Positions 35,048 through 47,705 of a stretch of 64,000 nt of DNA are shown here, in pieces. Both the position numbers and the translations under genes were made by a program. The notes under the pieces were generated by a model that worked only from the letters and a program-made list of their open reading frames with translations, was not told the origin of the DNA and did not search any database. The stretch's first letter is position 1; each line of letters starts with the position of its first letter. The stretch is from Davidsoniella eucalypti (taxonomy: Eukaryota > Ascomycota > Sordariomycetes > Microascales > Ceratocystidaceae): NCBI GenBank assembly GCA_004009845.1, contig RMBW01000061.1, forward strand, positions 62,001 to 126,000, given 5' to 3'.

Positions 35048-38000
35048 CTGATATTGGATCGTTTAGCATAGCCTAGCAAGGTCCGAAGACAATATCCTAG
35101 AATTCGGGACACAAGGTACCTACCCGTATGAAAGGATCCTTAGGTTGGCAATGTAGTAGCACAGAGCTCTACCGCCAACGGAGGGCTCTCAGACCTAGGC
35201 GGTAGGGTTGACAAGCTGTTGTGGTGGTAGGGCGGCGGTTATGCCATCCACGTGGACGACAAGGAAAAAAAAAAGAAGGGTGGCAATTAAACCGATCAAA
35301 GAGTCAAGCTTGTCAATGATGGGCTATGTGCCTGTGCAAGGGGTTCCAGGAAGCAGCAAAAGGCAAAACAGATAAGAGGTTCTCTCGCTTCCCATGAAGC
35401 TTTGATGTCGAACGGGGAATATCAATGAATGTGTGAATCGATAGTCGGTTGCAGATGCCGATAGAGCGGTAACACATAGATGAGGTACACAACACAAGTC
35501 TATTTGAAAGCACAGTGCGCTTCAAAAAAAATAGGACAATATCTGCGGAAGCAAGGCCATCAAACTTTAAAAAAAAATAAAGCCGAGGCTGAAAGGAAGT
35601 AAATCAACTAACTTACATATAGTTGGCCAAGGAATATCAAATCGTGATTGGATACACGTTGCTTTTTGATGTGAATTCTTGTACTTCATCCATAAGACTG
35701 GGTTAGTAAGCTAATTCGCCCCTTCGATACCGATTAGGGTTACAGTCAACAAATAGTCTGAAAAGAACAATCACAGCTTTTTTTTTAAAACTAATAATAC
35801 TTTTACATATTACAATTAGTACTTGTACATATGGCATGACGTATTGGCAAAGTAAATTTACAAAATACCATTATATAACTATATACTTAAATACATATAT
35901 ATATATTTTATTCATTTATCTTATGGAGCTAACTAGAGCTATGAAGATGTAACTATATAGTTACATATGTCAACTACCAAATACTGCGTCACAGCACTTT
36001 GACATAGCTGAATTAATATATCCGAAACTAGATAAAGTGAGCCTTTATATATCTCTCATAACTAGGTACGTATATTTGGACTGTTCGGTCGGGTATTTAG
36101 GTATCGCTTGGTTAAGTATTGATATGATAAATTCCGCCATGTGAGGAATATATTGTAAGATTCTGATAGCTAACTAGTTAGATAAGTACGCCATAAAAGT
36201 GGAATAGTTTATCAATGTGGTTAAGAAACCATAAGCATTCCACTTCAAATTTGGTATTATCTTTGAGCTTACAGATGTACATATTTGTATGCACGCAGCC
36301 ACAAAAGAGGCAGTGCATGCAGTCAACAATTAGCAAATATATGTAGTTAATGTGAAATATTACTTGAGTGACATGTCTTTAAACAAACTTGAAGGATTAA
36401 AATTGCATTTTTCGAAAGCCTACAGATACAAATGTAGTCCTTAATCACAGTATTATTGTTCTGCTCTTGTGTACATCTACACAGCCTTTATGAGCTGTGC
36501 CTGCATGAGAAGCGAGCGTTGAGTATCTGTATGTATCTGCAGACAGAAGTGATCCTAACGAAACCTTTCTATTCGCTTGATAACACCTGTACAATAGTTC
36601 ATACTAGTAAGATTGCACTGCCCAGATATGTTCTGTAGCGAGTATGTCGCTTCACTATAAACTACATGGAATCTGAGCCTGTCTATGGATAAGTCTAGGC
36701 TCGGTATGATGTTTGTAAGAGTCATACTGACTTGGGCTGGTGACATTGGGCTCGATGAAATGGGTCTATGGTGGAGTTAGGCCTTGACAACGAGGATACA
36801 GCCGGTTAGAAATACATAAAGTATCGAAAGAATAAGCACGGAATAGGACGGCACTACCGATAAATCTTTCATAGAGATACAAGTAGTAGGTGAATTATAT
36901 CTTGGTGACAGGTCAATCTGGGTCTGGATACAATGAAGTGATGTTCAATTTTGGCTCTGTAAAGCTGAGCATCTCGGTATGGAATGAACAGATATCTACC
37001 TGTAATTTTCAAGAATGCATAGTGGGAATTCATGATATAAGTAACTCCTGGCTAGCAGAGTAGAGAGAATGAAGCCTCTTTTGAGATAATCGTATATGTA
37101 AGAATGTTATCTCCAGTCACATGCTTATATTATTGCTTCAGTAAGTTCCAACAGAAGCACTGAGCCGAGCGAATTTTTCCATGTTAAGTAAAAAAACGAA
37201 GAAAAGTAGACATGAGGATATGTAGTATAGTAGAGGAAACTTTGTGGAAACAATGTATCATATATTATATAGGACTAAAAAATGAGCTTTGTTACAAGGT
37301 ATATATGTGTCATATAGCTAAGGCTGACTAGTAAGTTAGTAGGCTCAAGGGAACCACTAAGTTAGCGTCATGAATTATCAGGCAAGGCAGATTTTACGTT
37401 TCGACTAATTAGCACCATACACTAGATAGGGTTATGCATACATAGTGGGGTCTGGCTCAATTAAACTCTGGAATGAAGTCTCAAAGAAAAAGAAAAAAAA
37501 AGAATATTTCCCTTAAACAATTCTCTTTTTCTCACGAGTGAAATATATCTACGATCTTGATTCATGGCTTCGTCATATTTCTCCAGCGCCACTAGTACCT
37601 TGAATCTCTGTATCTCATCGTCGACAAACTTATTTCAAGCCTCTAGTCTGCATCTACAGCTATAAACAAAGCTACACCACCTTCCAGCCTTCCTACTCTT
37701 GCCGCCGTTCTTCAGCTCAGCTCAGTTCGATATATCTTTCTTGTCTCTCTATATCCTCAAAGACTACGAGTGAAAGCTCTTTCCACAGTAAGCCTCGTAA
37801 CCTCTCTACCAGGGTCTCATTACCAAATGGACCATTGGGCATTCTTATCTAACAGTTCTCAATATCAATAGGTCAGTCATAGTGCAAGATATCCTAGCAT
37901 AAGCGTTGCCTAGCCATTTCTAATAACTTGCCTAGACAATTTTCTTTTGTTTATGCTACAGCACCTCTAAGCGCTTACAAGCATTGCATTTGCGGGGGAA

Positions 38001-38117
38001 TTTCAATATCTTTGATTGCCAAAAACAGCCCTGCCTGCTCTTTCTTTCCTTTTTTCTCTTGAAGTTTATTTATTTTACCTTGCCCATTTCCATTTCCCCC
38101 CCCTCCTACTCTTTGCT
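35048..38117. promoter_or_regulatory. 3.1-kb AT-rich spacer and leader of the ADGF gene
   Basis: From 35048 to about 37500 the DNA is strongly AT-rich with no believable gene. From about 37510 to 38117 it becomes CT-rich, as in a long fungal 5' leader. A probable 5'-UTR intron runs 37788-37871 (GTAAGC donor, TCTAACAG branch, AATAG acceptor). It would remove a 14-codon upstream frame (ATG at 37827, stop ending at 37871). Splicing would thus decide whether the leader contains that uORF. Confidence 0.45.
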
Positions 38118-40404
38118 ATGGGTCCCAAGCCCTCTAAAGCGAAATCACAGATGAAAAAAGAGAGCAACAACACCACTTCAAAATCTCCGCCGAACTCTCT
38201 TGACTCCATCGATAGTCAATATACCCCCTCGCCGTTCTCAGGCAAAGCCAGATCCCCTCCCCACTTGTTGTCCACCAAAATAGCCGCATCGCTTCCCTCT
38301 CTGAGGCCTTCTCCCATATCGTCTGCCCCCCCGGTTTCTGCCATTCGACCTGTTCAACGCACCCAGTCGGGTGCCGCTCGTCCAGTATCAAGCATATATA
38401 ATCTAAACATGGGCGTATGTGCCAGTACGCCTTCCATAGAAGATGAAAATGGGGCAAAGGCCGATTTGGAAACAAGCTCCAAGCTTCTCCAAGCAAAAGC
38501 TGACTGGGCCGACCAGATAATGCATCGATACGGAGACCCTAGTGCTCAGCGCACAAAGACTGGTTTCACTCTGCCCTCAACGCGCCCAGAAATGTATGCG
38601 CAACGGGACAGGATCTTGCGTGTTGAGGAAGTGCTTGGGTTCCAATACAAGAAGAAAATGAGCGCACTGGACAACGAGAAAAAGGCCGATAGAATCTTAC
38701 AACTCATGCGTCAATCCGATAGAGATGAAGTGTACGGCAAGGCGGAACATGTTGAGGGACACAGTCATCAGTTCCATCCTCGCGTCGAGGGTGATCGTTT
38801 CCTGAACAACCGCACGCTCATTGAGCAGACAAAAGTCTTTGAATTGTTATCAGCCATGCCCAAGGGCGGACATCTGCATATCCACTTCAACGCGGCTCTT
38901 CCCGCCTCGGTTCTGCTAAACATAGCAGCTAACATGAGCCACATGAGCATCAAGAGCGTGACGCCCTACAAGACACCCCAGGGAAATCTGGACTTCAAGC
39001 CGTGTCCACTAATAGATGTCAAGTCGTTGCACAGATGCGAGATCCAGTTCCAGATCAACCCAACCACGCAACTCACAAACGCAGACATTTTTGCACAGGA
39101 GTACACATTGTCGGATTCCTGCAATGGTTGGATGAATTATATGGCTTTCCAAAAGATGTGGAAGCAATATTCAACACGATTTGGCCAAGAGTGGGATCCT
39201 CATATGCTCACTGAAAACAACACTCTCGATCTCCAGGCGTGGATCTCCAGCAAGCTGTTCTTCTCGCCCGACGAAGCGTACCACCAGCTTCAAACTGTAG
39301 ATGGGTAAGTCTTGTTTTTCCCTTGTTTCTTTCACACGGGGTTTCAACCCCCATATCCTGATTGCCCGCCCTCAAAGCATGAGACGGACTCACTAACTGA
39401 ATCTGCTTTGTAGCTCCTGGACAAAGTTCAACGCGCGTACTCGTATGATGAAGGGGCTGTTCAACTACAAGACTGCGTATAGCGACTATACTACCGCTCT
39501 CCTGTCTTCCTTTGTGAAGAATAACATCCAGTATGCCGAAATCCGGCCCAATTTTATGCGCAACAACCAAGTTTTCTACGACGATGGTACCGGAAGAATG
39601 AGCAATGAGGAAATTATGAAACTCATCGTTGATCAATTTCACAAGTTCAACAAGGAACAAGAGCGTAACAAACAGCCAAAGCTGTTCGGTCTCAAAGTCA
39701 TCTACTGTTTCCCCCGCTCGTTTTCGAGAGAGATGGTGGGTGAAGCTTTGAATGAGTGCAAAGAATTTTTCAAGAACGATTATTTCAAAGACCACATGGC
39801 CGGATTTGATCTCGTGGGCGAAGAATCGGCGGGCCATCCTCTCAAGTTTTTCATAGATGTCTTGATGGACTGGAAAATAGAATGCAAGGCAGAGAATATC
39901 GATGTGCCGCTGCTTCTTCACTGTGGCGAGACACTACAGACCGGCGCTGATACTGACGAGAACCTTGTAGACGCACTGGTTCTCGGAGCCCGCCGTATTG
40001 GCCACGGCTATGCTCTACCCCGCCATCCCATCATCCTGGAAGCAATGAAGAGCCGCGGCGTATGCATCGAGCTATGCCCAATTAGCAACGAAGTGCTCGG
40101 ATTGACGCCTCGTATTGCCGGGCACTCTCTCTACACGCTACTAGCCAACAACATTCCGTGCACAATATCCTCGGATAATGAAACCATATTCCAATCTAGT
40201 CTGACGCATGATTTCTACCAAGTCTTCATTGGTCAAGAAAACATGACGCTTCATGGACTTCGTCAAATTGCCGAATGGAGCATTGAACACGCCATTCTAG
40301 ACGATAAACATAGAGAAGATCTGAAAGAGATATTCACTGAGGCATGGGACAAGTTTGTCGATACAACAGTGCAGAAGTACGGGCACGTCTTGTCGTCAAA
40401 GTAG
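38118..40404 (+). CDS. Adenosine deaminase-related protein (ADGF/ADA2-type amidohydrolase)
   Basis: Exons 38118-39304 and 39414-40404 (intron GTAAGT...TGTAG, 109 nt); 725 aa. The metallo-dependent hydrolase core shows HLHIHF (H252/H254/H256 region, Zn ligands), a LHCGET motif (H565, E568; Zn ligand and catalytic acid), RIGHG (H593) and SSDNETIF (D650, Zn ligand). In adenosine deaminases the residue after that Asp is a second Asp contacting the purine; here it is Asn651. The N-terminal ~120 residues are Ser/Pro-rich and lack an obvious signal peptide, so secretion as in animal ADGFs is not supported. Start at 38118 is the first ATG of the frame. Likely substrate adenosine or a related aminopurine, by family only. 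Confidence 0.88.
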
Positions 40405-41213
40405 AAACTAGATATATATCTATATATCTAGTAATGCTGAGGTCCTGTCCGGCGTGACCTCGTATATCATGTCCACGCCATCTCTTTTGTCTCTTGAATA
40501 TTCCTTTTTTATTCCACCTACCCAAATTCTTTTGTTCGTAATGATGCGTTTTAATGTTGCCATGATTCTTTGCTGTCAAGTTTGTTTTTATGAACACGAT
40601 ACCCGATCCTCCAGTCGTTCGTTCAACGCTTCCCTTGATATTGTCTTTTGTGTTTCCTTTGTATCTTTTCTATGAACCATAGTCCCATACAATTAGGCTT
40701 TTACCATTATCAGTCAGATCCTTCTGGGTGTCTAATGGTCAATGATATGACATCAACTTGAGTAAGATGACTGTAGTATTCCTCTAGCAGTGACACCATT
40801 GGCGTAGTGTGTAATGTTTATTTATGTTTGTTGGTATTCTGTTGTTTGAGGTAGATGTGAAATTTCAAATAGCCATTATCGAAGAGTGCTTCATACCGAA
40901 GCTCTAGATGTCAGGTTTTGTTAGCTAATTCTCTGCCTAAAGCTAGTGTCTAAATTTCAAAGCACATAACACACACATATATGTATTTTACAATCACAAT
41001 CACATATCATGTAGATAAACAATGACGAATATAAAAGGTTGGTCGTAGATAACTCTTCGTGTTCCCTGGATATCCTTTACTAACCGCCATCCTTTTCGTC
41101 ACCGAGGCTTTATATATCAAGACGTCATCGCTGGTTCTTTATATATACTCCCTCGGCATCACCTTCAAGCTTCCACTACAGCTATTCTAGGATTCACATT
41201 TCCAAACGCCAAA
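40405..41213. promoter_or_regulatory. Tandem intergenic region after the ADGF gene
   Basis: 809 bp holding the ADGF 3' UTR and the promoter of the next gene. A short AT repeat (TAGATATATATCTATATATCTA, spread over about 40410-40431) just after the stop could form a hairpin. TATATATACTCC (about 41140) is a TATA-like element about 70 bp before the next ATG. Confidence 0.45.
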
Positions 41214-42248
41214 ATGGTCCATAGACCCGCTATGGAGGGCGGTCGTGGAAACAAAGATATCGACGCCCAGACTGACAAGACCATGGACTCCAACCTCGCC
41301 CATGACGCCAATGCCACCAAGGGCATCTCTGGCGAAGACTCCCTAATGAAGAAGTCACTGCCCATCACCAACGGCAACAATGAGCTGCCAAGCCCCATTG
41401 ACGGTCTTGAAAAGTCAGTTCAAGCTACCAGCGAGTTGGCCATCAAGCCCGAGCGTTCTCCTAGCTCTTTATTGTCTTGTAAGCCGATGCTCGTGCTAGA
41501 GCAAGAAGAAGGAGAAGAGCCCGCGGTGAATACGCGCACGTCTGCTACCGCGGGGACTTCTCAGCTTAACGTCCAGGGCGGTACTTGCAACGCCGTCGAA
41601 TCTAAACCGTCTAGCTCGGTCATGATGGCCAAGTCGAAGTCATGCTTGCCTGTCCTCCCCCAGGAGCCCCCTACATGCCAGATGAATGCGGTCCTTGATA
41701 TGACTGCTTCGGAGTCAACCGCGAATACCAATGTCGATCCTCTCCCAAAGACGGATCGCAAGCCTCTGCCCGACGTAGATTGGGTTAGGCCCGAAGTCGC
41801 ACCTAAGTCTTCCCGCAAGATCGTGAAAAAGAGCGCCAATAAGCCTGCCGCGCCTCGAAAGATGGCTCGGGATAAGCAGAAATCTCAGACTACTGCCGAA
41901 GTAGCCGGCACCAGCCTCGGAAAGGCGACTGCTGTGGCAGCGTCCCGCACTACGAGAACTCGAGCAGGAGGCCCGGAACAGCACATTCCCGGGCTCTTGT
42001 CATTCCATCACGAATCACCAGAGTGGCCGAAGGCGTATCAGGGGACAGGTGAGTCTGTGGTCGCCGAGTCAGCTCTTGCCAACGACACTTCTAAAGACAC
42101 GAACACCAGTTCCGGGAACACGAATAGGGAAACGTTTGATTTCAAGGAACCTCTCACGCCTGCCTATTACGAGACGGGAGGAAACAAGAAGAAACGGAAG
42201 GCCTCGGACGAAAAAAAAAGACAAGCTACCAAAAAGAGCCGAGGATAA
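41214..42248 (+). CDS. Hypothetical Lys/Ser/Thr-rich, probably nuclear protein
   Basis: Single open frame of 344 aa with a good start context (CAAAATGG) and coding-like base composition that stops abruptly at the ends. The protein is disordered-looking throughout: Asn/Thr/Ser/Glu in the first half, then KSSRKIVKKSANKPAAPRKM at about 200-220, and a strongly basic tail (NKKKRKASDEKKRQATKKSRG) that is a likely bipartite nuclear localisation signal. A short hydrophobic/aromatic island (HIPGLLSFHHESPEWPKAYQ) is the only part that looks conserved. A GTGAGT at about 42048 could be a donor, but the unspliced frame is intact. No family recognised. Confidence 0.65.
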   Translation: MVHRPAMEGGRGNKDIDAQTDKTMDSNLAHDANATKGISGEDSLMKKSLPITNGNNELPSPIDGLEKSVQATSELAIKPERSPSSLLSCKPMLVLEQEEGEEPAVNTRTSATAGTSQLNVQGGTCNAVESKPSSSVMMAKSKSCLPVLPQEPPTCQMNAVLDMTASESTANTNVDPLPKTDRKPLPDVDWVRPEVAPKSSRKIVKKSANKPAAPRKMARDKQKSQTTAEVAGTSLGKATAVAASRTTRTRAGGPEQHIPGLLSFHHESPEWPKAYQGTGESVVAESALANDTSKDTNTSSGNTNRETFDFKEPLTPAYYETGGNKKKRKASDEKKRQATKKSRG

Positions 42249-45200
42249 AAAAGCTTAAACACCCCGAAAACAAAACGGCAAAGAGCAAAAGCCAGATCTA
42301 TGCGCATAGTTTTTGTCATGAAAGGGGAAAAAGGGAAGAAAAAGAAACTAAGGGGATCTTGCATGTTATCAGAGCAGATACAAAAAGTTTGGACTAGTTT
42401 TTCTACAGAAACTTGCTCATTAATTATGATTAATGAGTAGTTGGTCAAAAAGCCATCACATTGTCATGTGGGTACATATTCAATCATCTTTCGAAAATTG
42501 TAAATACAAAACCAGATTTCTAAAAACGCAGCGTTGTAGATCTGACAGTTCAAATACAAGAGTGACACTGGGACAATGTTTATGACGATAATTCTTTCTT
42601 GGTGGTCTATCCGATCCAACCATTCTTTCTCGAATCTAGATAAAATAAATGGAATTGTGGATGGCCAAATCATGGCGGGAAAGTATTTACTGTTGTTTTT
42701 GTATGCTGTAGATTTTCGCCCCAAATAGAACATCTAATGCAGTATCTCGTTGAGTTCCTCAGTTACAATTACAGAATCCTTTGTCTCTACACCACCGTCA
42801 TCGAAAACATCACACGAGAATTCAAGTCTGTGGATGGCAATGTATGTACTGACACTATAATTCAAAAGTACACCCTTAATGACCACATCATGTCTCACCT
42901 CGGTGTGCTACTTGGCCGTGAGAGTCACGGCATTTGTGGATTGAGGTCGTAGTACATAGATACTCGTGTCGTCACTTAGTTATAGGCCCGCTCAGTTCAA
43001 CTACGGAGGCTGTGGTACAGGATCTTTACCCATATTTGTCTGATGGAACTATATCGTGGTTCATCAAACTATCATATGAAGTGTATTGCACAATCAAGTC
43101 CTACGAGATAGCAAGTCAACCTGTTTGGAAAAGTTAACTAAACCAGGGTTATCGAGATCCCAGGTACTCTGTGATTTTCATGCAAACCCTTATCTCAACA
43201 ACATTACCACGACATCAAGTTCATCGCACGGTGCTGGGGAAATCAGGCCAGTTGGAGAAAACTTCTACATATGCATAAAAAAAGGAATGTAATATCTAGT
43301 TAAACGGTTTAGTGACGAAAAGGCAAAAATGTATCATGTCAGCCCATTAGGAAAAAGGAGGTTGGAGATGTTACATGAACAATCGTTGCCCAAAGGAGCC
43401 TTTTTTGTTGTCTCGTGTTCTCTGAGAAATAAATATGAGATACATGAGAACGATACTGTTAGAAGGGCACATAGCCAAGATGTACCTTGGAGGTAGATAG
43501 TCACAGAAAAAAGATTGGGCGCTTATTAGGCCGGGGACCGTTTTGCCAAGCGCTATAGCGTTACTTTGCAGCTCCATGTTGCCGGGGCTGTTTCTTTGGC
43601 TTGGAACGACGAACAGAGGGGCCTAGCTTTCTGCCTCGCGTGTCAATAGCCACAGAAGGTAAGTATTCTGTAGCTGAGTCGAGTCTAGCTGCAGTGGATT
43701 ATCGACTGTACCGTATTGCGAAGTGGACTGCAAGATGGGCTTGCTTCAAGCCTGGGTCGATACTTGAATGTCAAGTGAAAGCTACCGCATAGAATAGGAT
43801 ATCAAAGTGGTCTATGCTCCACGTCAAATCGGGGACACTTGACACTTGGTAACGAACATTCATCGAAAAGTATCACCTACACCGTGTTAAAACCCTTGTT
43901 CTCAATGTGGCGTAGCTCGTATGTACATACAGATCTGTATGCATGCACACTCCGAACTCTGCTTTTCTCCTACCTGTAGGCTGTGCTATGTATAATGCTA
44001 CATATACATACATCATACATATGCACATAGTATGAGTATCGTCAAGTCCCGGAAAAAGTCGGTAACTGATATCTGCATTTGATTGTTATGCTGATTGAGA
44101 GCAGGCGAGTATACACATATATTCTTCTTCTCTCTGCATCAGCCACAATAGATGGCCTTGTCCAGCCTCCTATTGTGTTGAAATGTTCCCTCTCTCTCAA
44201 TATCACACTAACGACATACATATGTACGTCCACTGTAGCTTGTAAGCGCAGGAAAAATGGAACGCCCCGCTGATATTAATCAGGCGTGTTCCTTTGTTTC
44301 TCCTCTTGTGATGGTGGACGAAGGAAGAGTTAGCCTGCCCTTTTGTTTTCCATTGTATGTCGTTTGTTGGTAGGTCCAAGTGTGTTTTGTTTTTAGTTGA
44401 CAGAAGCTTATTGTTAGTTTGCTAGGTGAACTGAATGTTGATTGACAGCCTCTGTCAAGACCTTATCCTTGTTTAGACTTACGTAGATCCTAGCCAGGTG
44501 CATTGTATTGTTCTTTTGTTTTTATGCTTAAGAGCTAAGTTAGATTCCCGCACTAGAGCCTTTCGACGCTAGGTCTTCTTTTTCAATCTTCTCATCTAGT
44601 ATTAAACAGCATTGGATGATATGGTCATTATTCTTGTGCCACGAAACAGCAAACAAGGAACATCAATTTTAGCATTGAAACTCTATATTTCTACTGTGCG
44701 ATTCTAGGTGAGGCTGTCTGTGGCACTAGAGAGTACAAACAGACTTTTGGGTACTCGGAGCAAGATGGAACAAATGCCACTATTTTCCTAGCAGGTGACT
44801 AGTTGATTATTTCGTCCATCTGTCTGCCAGGGCGCCTAAATTTAAGTTAGGGAGCCTAAGTGGCAAACAATCAGTAATTGGTATAAAGTGATCAAGTACA
44901 TACTAACATACTATGTTAGTCTGTTTCACTTTGAACATTTAGCCCTCAATATAAACACCAGCATAGCCTGATTCATGGTAATTTTAGATTAATATATATC
45001 GTTTTTAGGGCTTGCTGTCAGATATCAGCAGTTGAATAATGTCTATATTGATGTATGGCGGCATTTCTTCTGTTTGTTTACTTTCTTACCATATCCTAGC
45101 ACATATAAGCTATATATCCGCGTCATGCTGTACATTTTACCTGTACATATATGTACAGACATACGTACAGCCAATACAGACTGGTTAGCGTGTTCAAAAC

Positions 45201-46217
45201 GATTGGAACCGATGACACCAGGTTGTGTGGTATTCTAAACTGTAATGTCAACAAAAGGCAGTAGATGTGAGACCTAAAGGCATGGATGATGACTAACTTG
45301 GATGGCCATTCCCGCTTCATATGGGAAGGATAACTAGAAGGCTGATTCAGAGGGAACCCGTAGCAATTGATGATCTAGGCAGTCCTAGCTTTACCCAAGA
45401 ACAGCAATCGTATTCTTGCCATCATGATACGCTTGAGTTTGGATAGCTGCAGTATTCTAACCCGGCTCTATTAGCACTGCTTTCTAAATGCTGTGACCAT
45501 TTTATATTGGTTTATTTTATTTTATTTTCACTTTCTATCCATACTGATTGTTTGAGTATCATTTACGACGAAGCATCTTTCTGCACAGTTCGCGGCAAGC
45601 GTAATCTTTGGTGTTGAGAAATAGCCAAGAACTACACACAGATACTGCAGTGTGTATAATGTCAGCCTCATACAGATATATGGTGAACTTGTCGTCATGA
45701 AGTAAGCCGGAAGTACGGCAAGGTTGGCTTGGATTGGTATCTAAATTTCTCAGCCTCACTGGCCTTGAATGCCGAGCGAACGTGATAGCTTGACAAGCTG
45801 TGTATACAGTTAGATGTTGTTTTGCAGTAGATTCTGCTCACCCCTCTTCCTTCTAGACTATTTTTTCTAGCCTGGTTTGTGGCTTGATCTTGAAAAAAAT
45901 AAAAGTAAAAATAAACATAAGAAACAGGGTCTTTTTTAAATACTACGCTGTTCGCACTCCATCTTACCCAGGAAATATCTCCGCTATGCTACAAGATAGA
46001 ATAACTTTAGTCACGATATATAGATTTTGCTTCTCACTTGCCATTCCACCGTTTTTCTATTTCTTTTCTTTATACATATTTGCTCTGCTCTTTAAATTAA
46101 ACCAACCGGGTCTTCTTTTATACGTTTCTTCCCATATCACCACTCTTTTCTTCTTTCGTCATTTGCTAGCATACACACCTTTACACTGTCTCTCGTCTTC
46201 GTATATAAGCCTTCGTC
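42249..46217. other. 4.0-kb gene-poor spacer
   Basis: Contains only short frames. At 42737-42952 a 71-aa plus-strand frame (starting MQYLVEFLSYNYRILCLYTT) sits in less AT-rich DNA that extends to about 43290 and may be decayed coding sequence; I do not recognise it. The centre is rich in TGTATGTACATA-like words, including an 18-bp palindrome at 45141-45158. The last ~300 bp (45900-46217) are CT-rich and likely the leader of the next gene. Confidence 0.5.
45141..45158. repeat. Perfect 18-bp palindrome
   Basis: CTGTACATATATGTACAG is its own reverse complement. The core word TGTACATA recurs in other intergenic regions of the window (for example near 2950, 36275, 43921, 49608), so this may be a frequent factor site or simply a compositional habit of this genome. 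Confidence 0.8.
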
Positions 46218-47705
46218 ATGGGCGACCAGTACAATGGCCAGATTCTGCGTGATGGAAGCGGCGGCTATTTTGCTTCGAACAAAGAGAGCTACTCCCTCGA
46301 TGTGGTCACTCTACTGGCTGTCATTGGTGAGCAGAGCATGTCCGACCATGCTCCGGCCATCACGGCGTCCCGTTGGTGTTACATGCCACGCATCTTGCCT
46401 GCTCCCCAGGCATTCCTCAAGTCTACTCGGTCGTCCAGTTTGCCCAACGTAGAGGTCGAGGTCATTGGAGTGTCCAACGGAATCCGCCTGAAGTCCATCA
46501 CGCAGTTCGCCGATTCGTTGTTGAAGCAGCCGGTACAGAGTCTCTCGCAATACGAATTCCAAGCCGTGACTATCTCACACACGAAAAAGGTCAAAGACCA
46601 ACTCACTCCACTGGGCACAGGCGGCCACCGGCCTGCTACGCTACCCGGAAAAGAAACAGCCAGCAATTGGCTGACTCGTATACTGAAATGCAAAAAACCA
46701 GCCGAGCCTTCAGATATCGAGTCTTGTGATGAACCCCCAAAACACGATAAAGGGCTGGTTGAGCTGGCTGCCCATTTTCTCGACTGGAACAAGATAAAGC
46801 AGAGCCTGGTCAGTGAAAACGACAGCATCAAGAAGCAAATGAACTCGGGCGCCGCCATCGTCAACTTCACGCTGCGAACGTTCAGCTTCTCGCCTCTGAA
46901 GTGGCTCACCTGGTTCTCCAGCCTTGTCACGATAGTGCTCTTCGTGGTGGCAGTGTGGTACAAGGACGGCATGGGAATTCTCGGCATCTTCTGCATTGGC
47001 TTTTCCTCTACCCTGATCGGCATTGCCAGTGCCTGGGTCCCAAGCGTCATAACAACCATCTACAAGGACGAGATGCCGGCTGGAGACATCATTCTGAAGA
47101 CTCGCAACGGCGGCTTTATCTTTGTCCAGTGTGACGAGCCCATTGCCCGCGAACTCTTTGCTGGCACGTCAACGCGCAAGTACTATTGCGAATCCAATCT
47201 TGTGTACCAGGTACTGATGGCCAGTGCCACCGTGCTCGTCATGATTTCAGTCATCTTTCTGGGTAATTGTACCTGGGAGCTCAAGGTCGGAATTGGCGGT
47301 GCTTACATTCTGTTCAACCTCCTCTACTGGGTTGTCGGAGCTGTTGATAGAAAGAAGTTTTGGGACCTCAGCCGCTACGAGGTAGAGCACTGGGGAGAAA
47401 AGGAGCTTAAATCGAAGTCTTTTGGAGATGTCACCGGCCCAGACTGTTTTACAAAGGCCGTGTGGCAGGCGATCCGGGCCAGCGGACAGACCGAGTGGGC
47501 CAAGGACATCATTCCTCAGCAAAAGCCCATGAAAGACTGGCTGCAAAAGGCGGAAGAAATGGTGCAGAGTGAAAACTACAACTGGAAGGCCGTTGAAGCA
47601 AAAGACGAGATTTTCAAGAATCTGCACAGAGATCGGTGTGAGCGCCAGTCCGAGACAGCACCAAGTGCCGCTGCAACTGTGGTGAATCTTACTTCTGAAA
47701 AATAG
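46218..47705 (+). CDS. Fungal integral membrane protein of unknown function
   Basis: Single exon, 495 aa, start in good context (CGTCATGG). Residues 1-225 are soluble: a short N-terminal block (YSLDVVTLLAVIGEQSMSDH) and a possible alpha/beta segment (VEVEVIGVSNGIRL), then a charged linker. Four hydrophobic segments follow at about 228-247, 252-278, 330-350 and 357-376. A loop of about 50 residues with conserved-looking NGGFIFVQCDEPIARELF lies between the second and third. The C-terminal ~115 residues are charged and cytosolic-looking (WQAIRASGQTEWAKD). I believe it belongs to a multi-copy fungal membrane family but cannot name a function. Confidence 0.8.
   Translation: MGDQYNGQILRDGSGGYFASNKESYSLDVVTLLAVIGEQSMSDHAPAITASRWCYMPRILPAPQAFLKSTRSSSLPNVEVEVIGVSNGIRLKSITQFADSLLKQPVQSLSQYEFQAVTISHTKKVKDQLTPLGTGGHRPATLPGKETASNWLTRILKCKKPAEPSDIESCDEPPKHDKGLVELAAHFLDWNKIKQSLVSENDSIKKQMNSGAAIVNFTLRTFSFSPLKWLTWFSSLVTIVLFVVAVWYKDGMGILGIFCIGFSSTLIGIASAWVPSVITTIYKDEMPAGDIILKTRNGGFIFVQCDEPIARELFAGTSTRKYYCESNLVYQVLMASATVLVMISVIFLGNCTWELKVGIGGAYILFNLLYWVVGAVDRKKFWDLSRYEVEHWGEKELKSKSFGDVTGPDCFTKAVWQAIRASGQTEWAKDIIPQQKPMKDWLQKAEEMVQSENYNWKAVEAKDEIFKNLHRDRCERQSETAPSAAATVVNLTSEK

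Noticed and set aside
46379..47059. 226-aa minus-strand frame opposite the membrane protein
   Set aside because: Antisense of a well-formed single-exon membrane protein with clear helices; no independent support.
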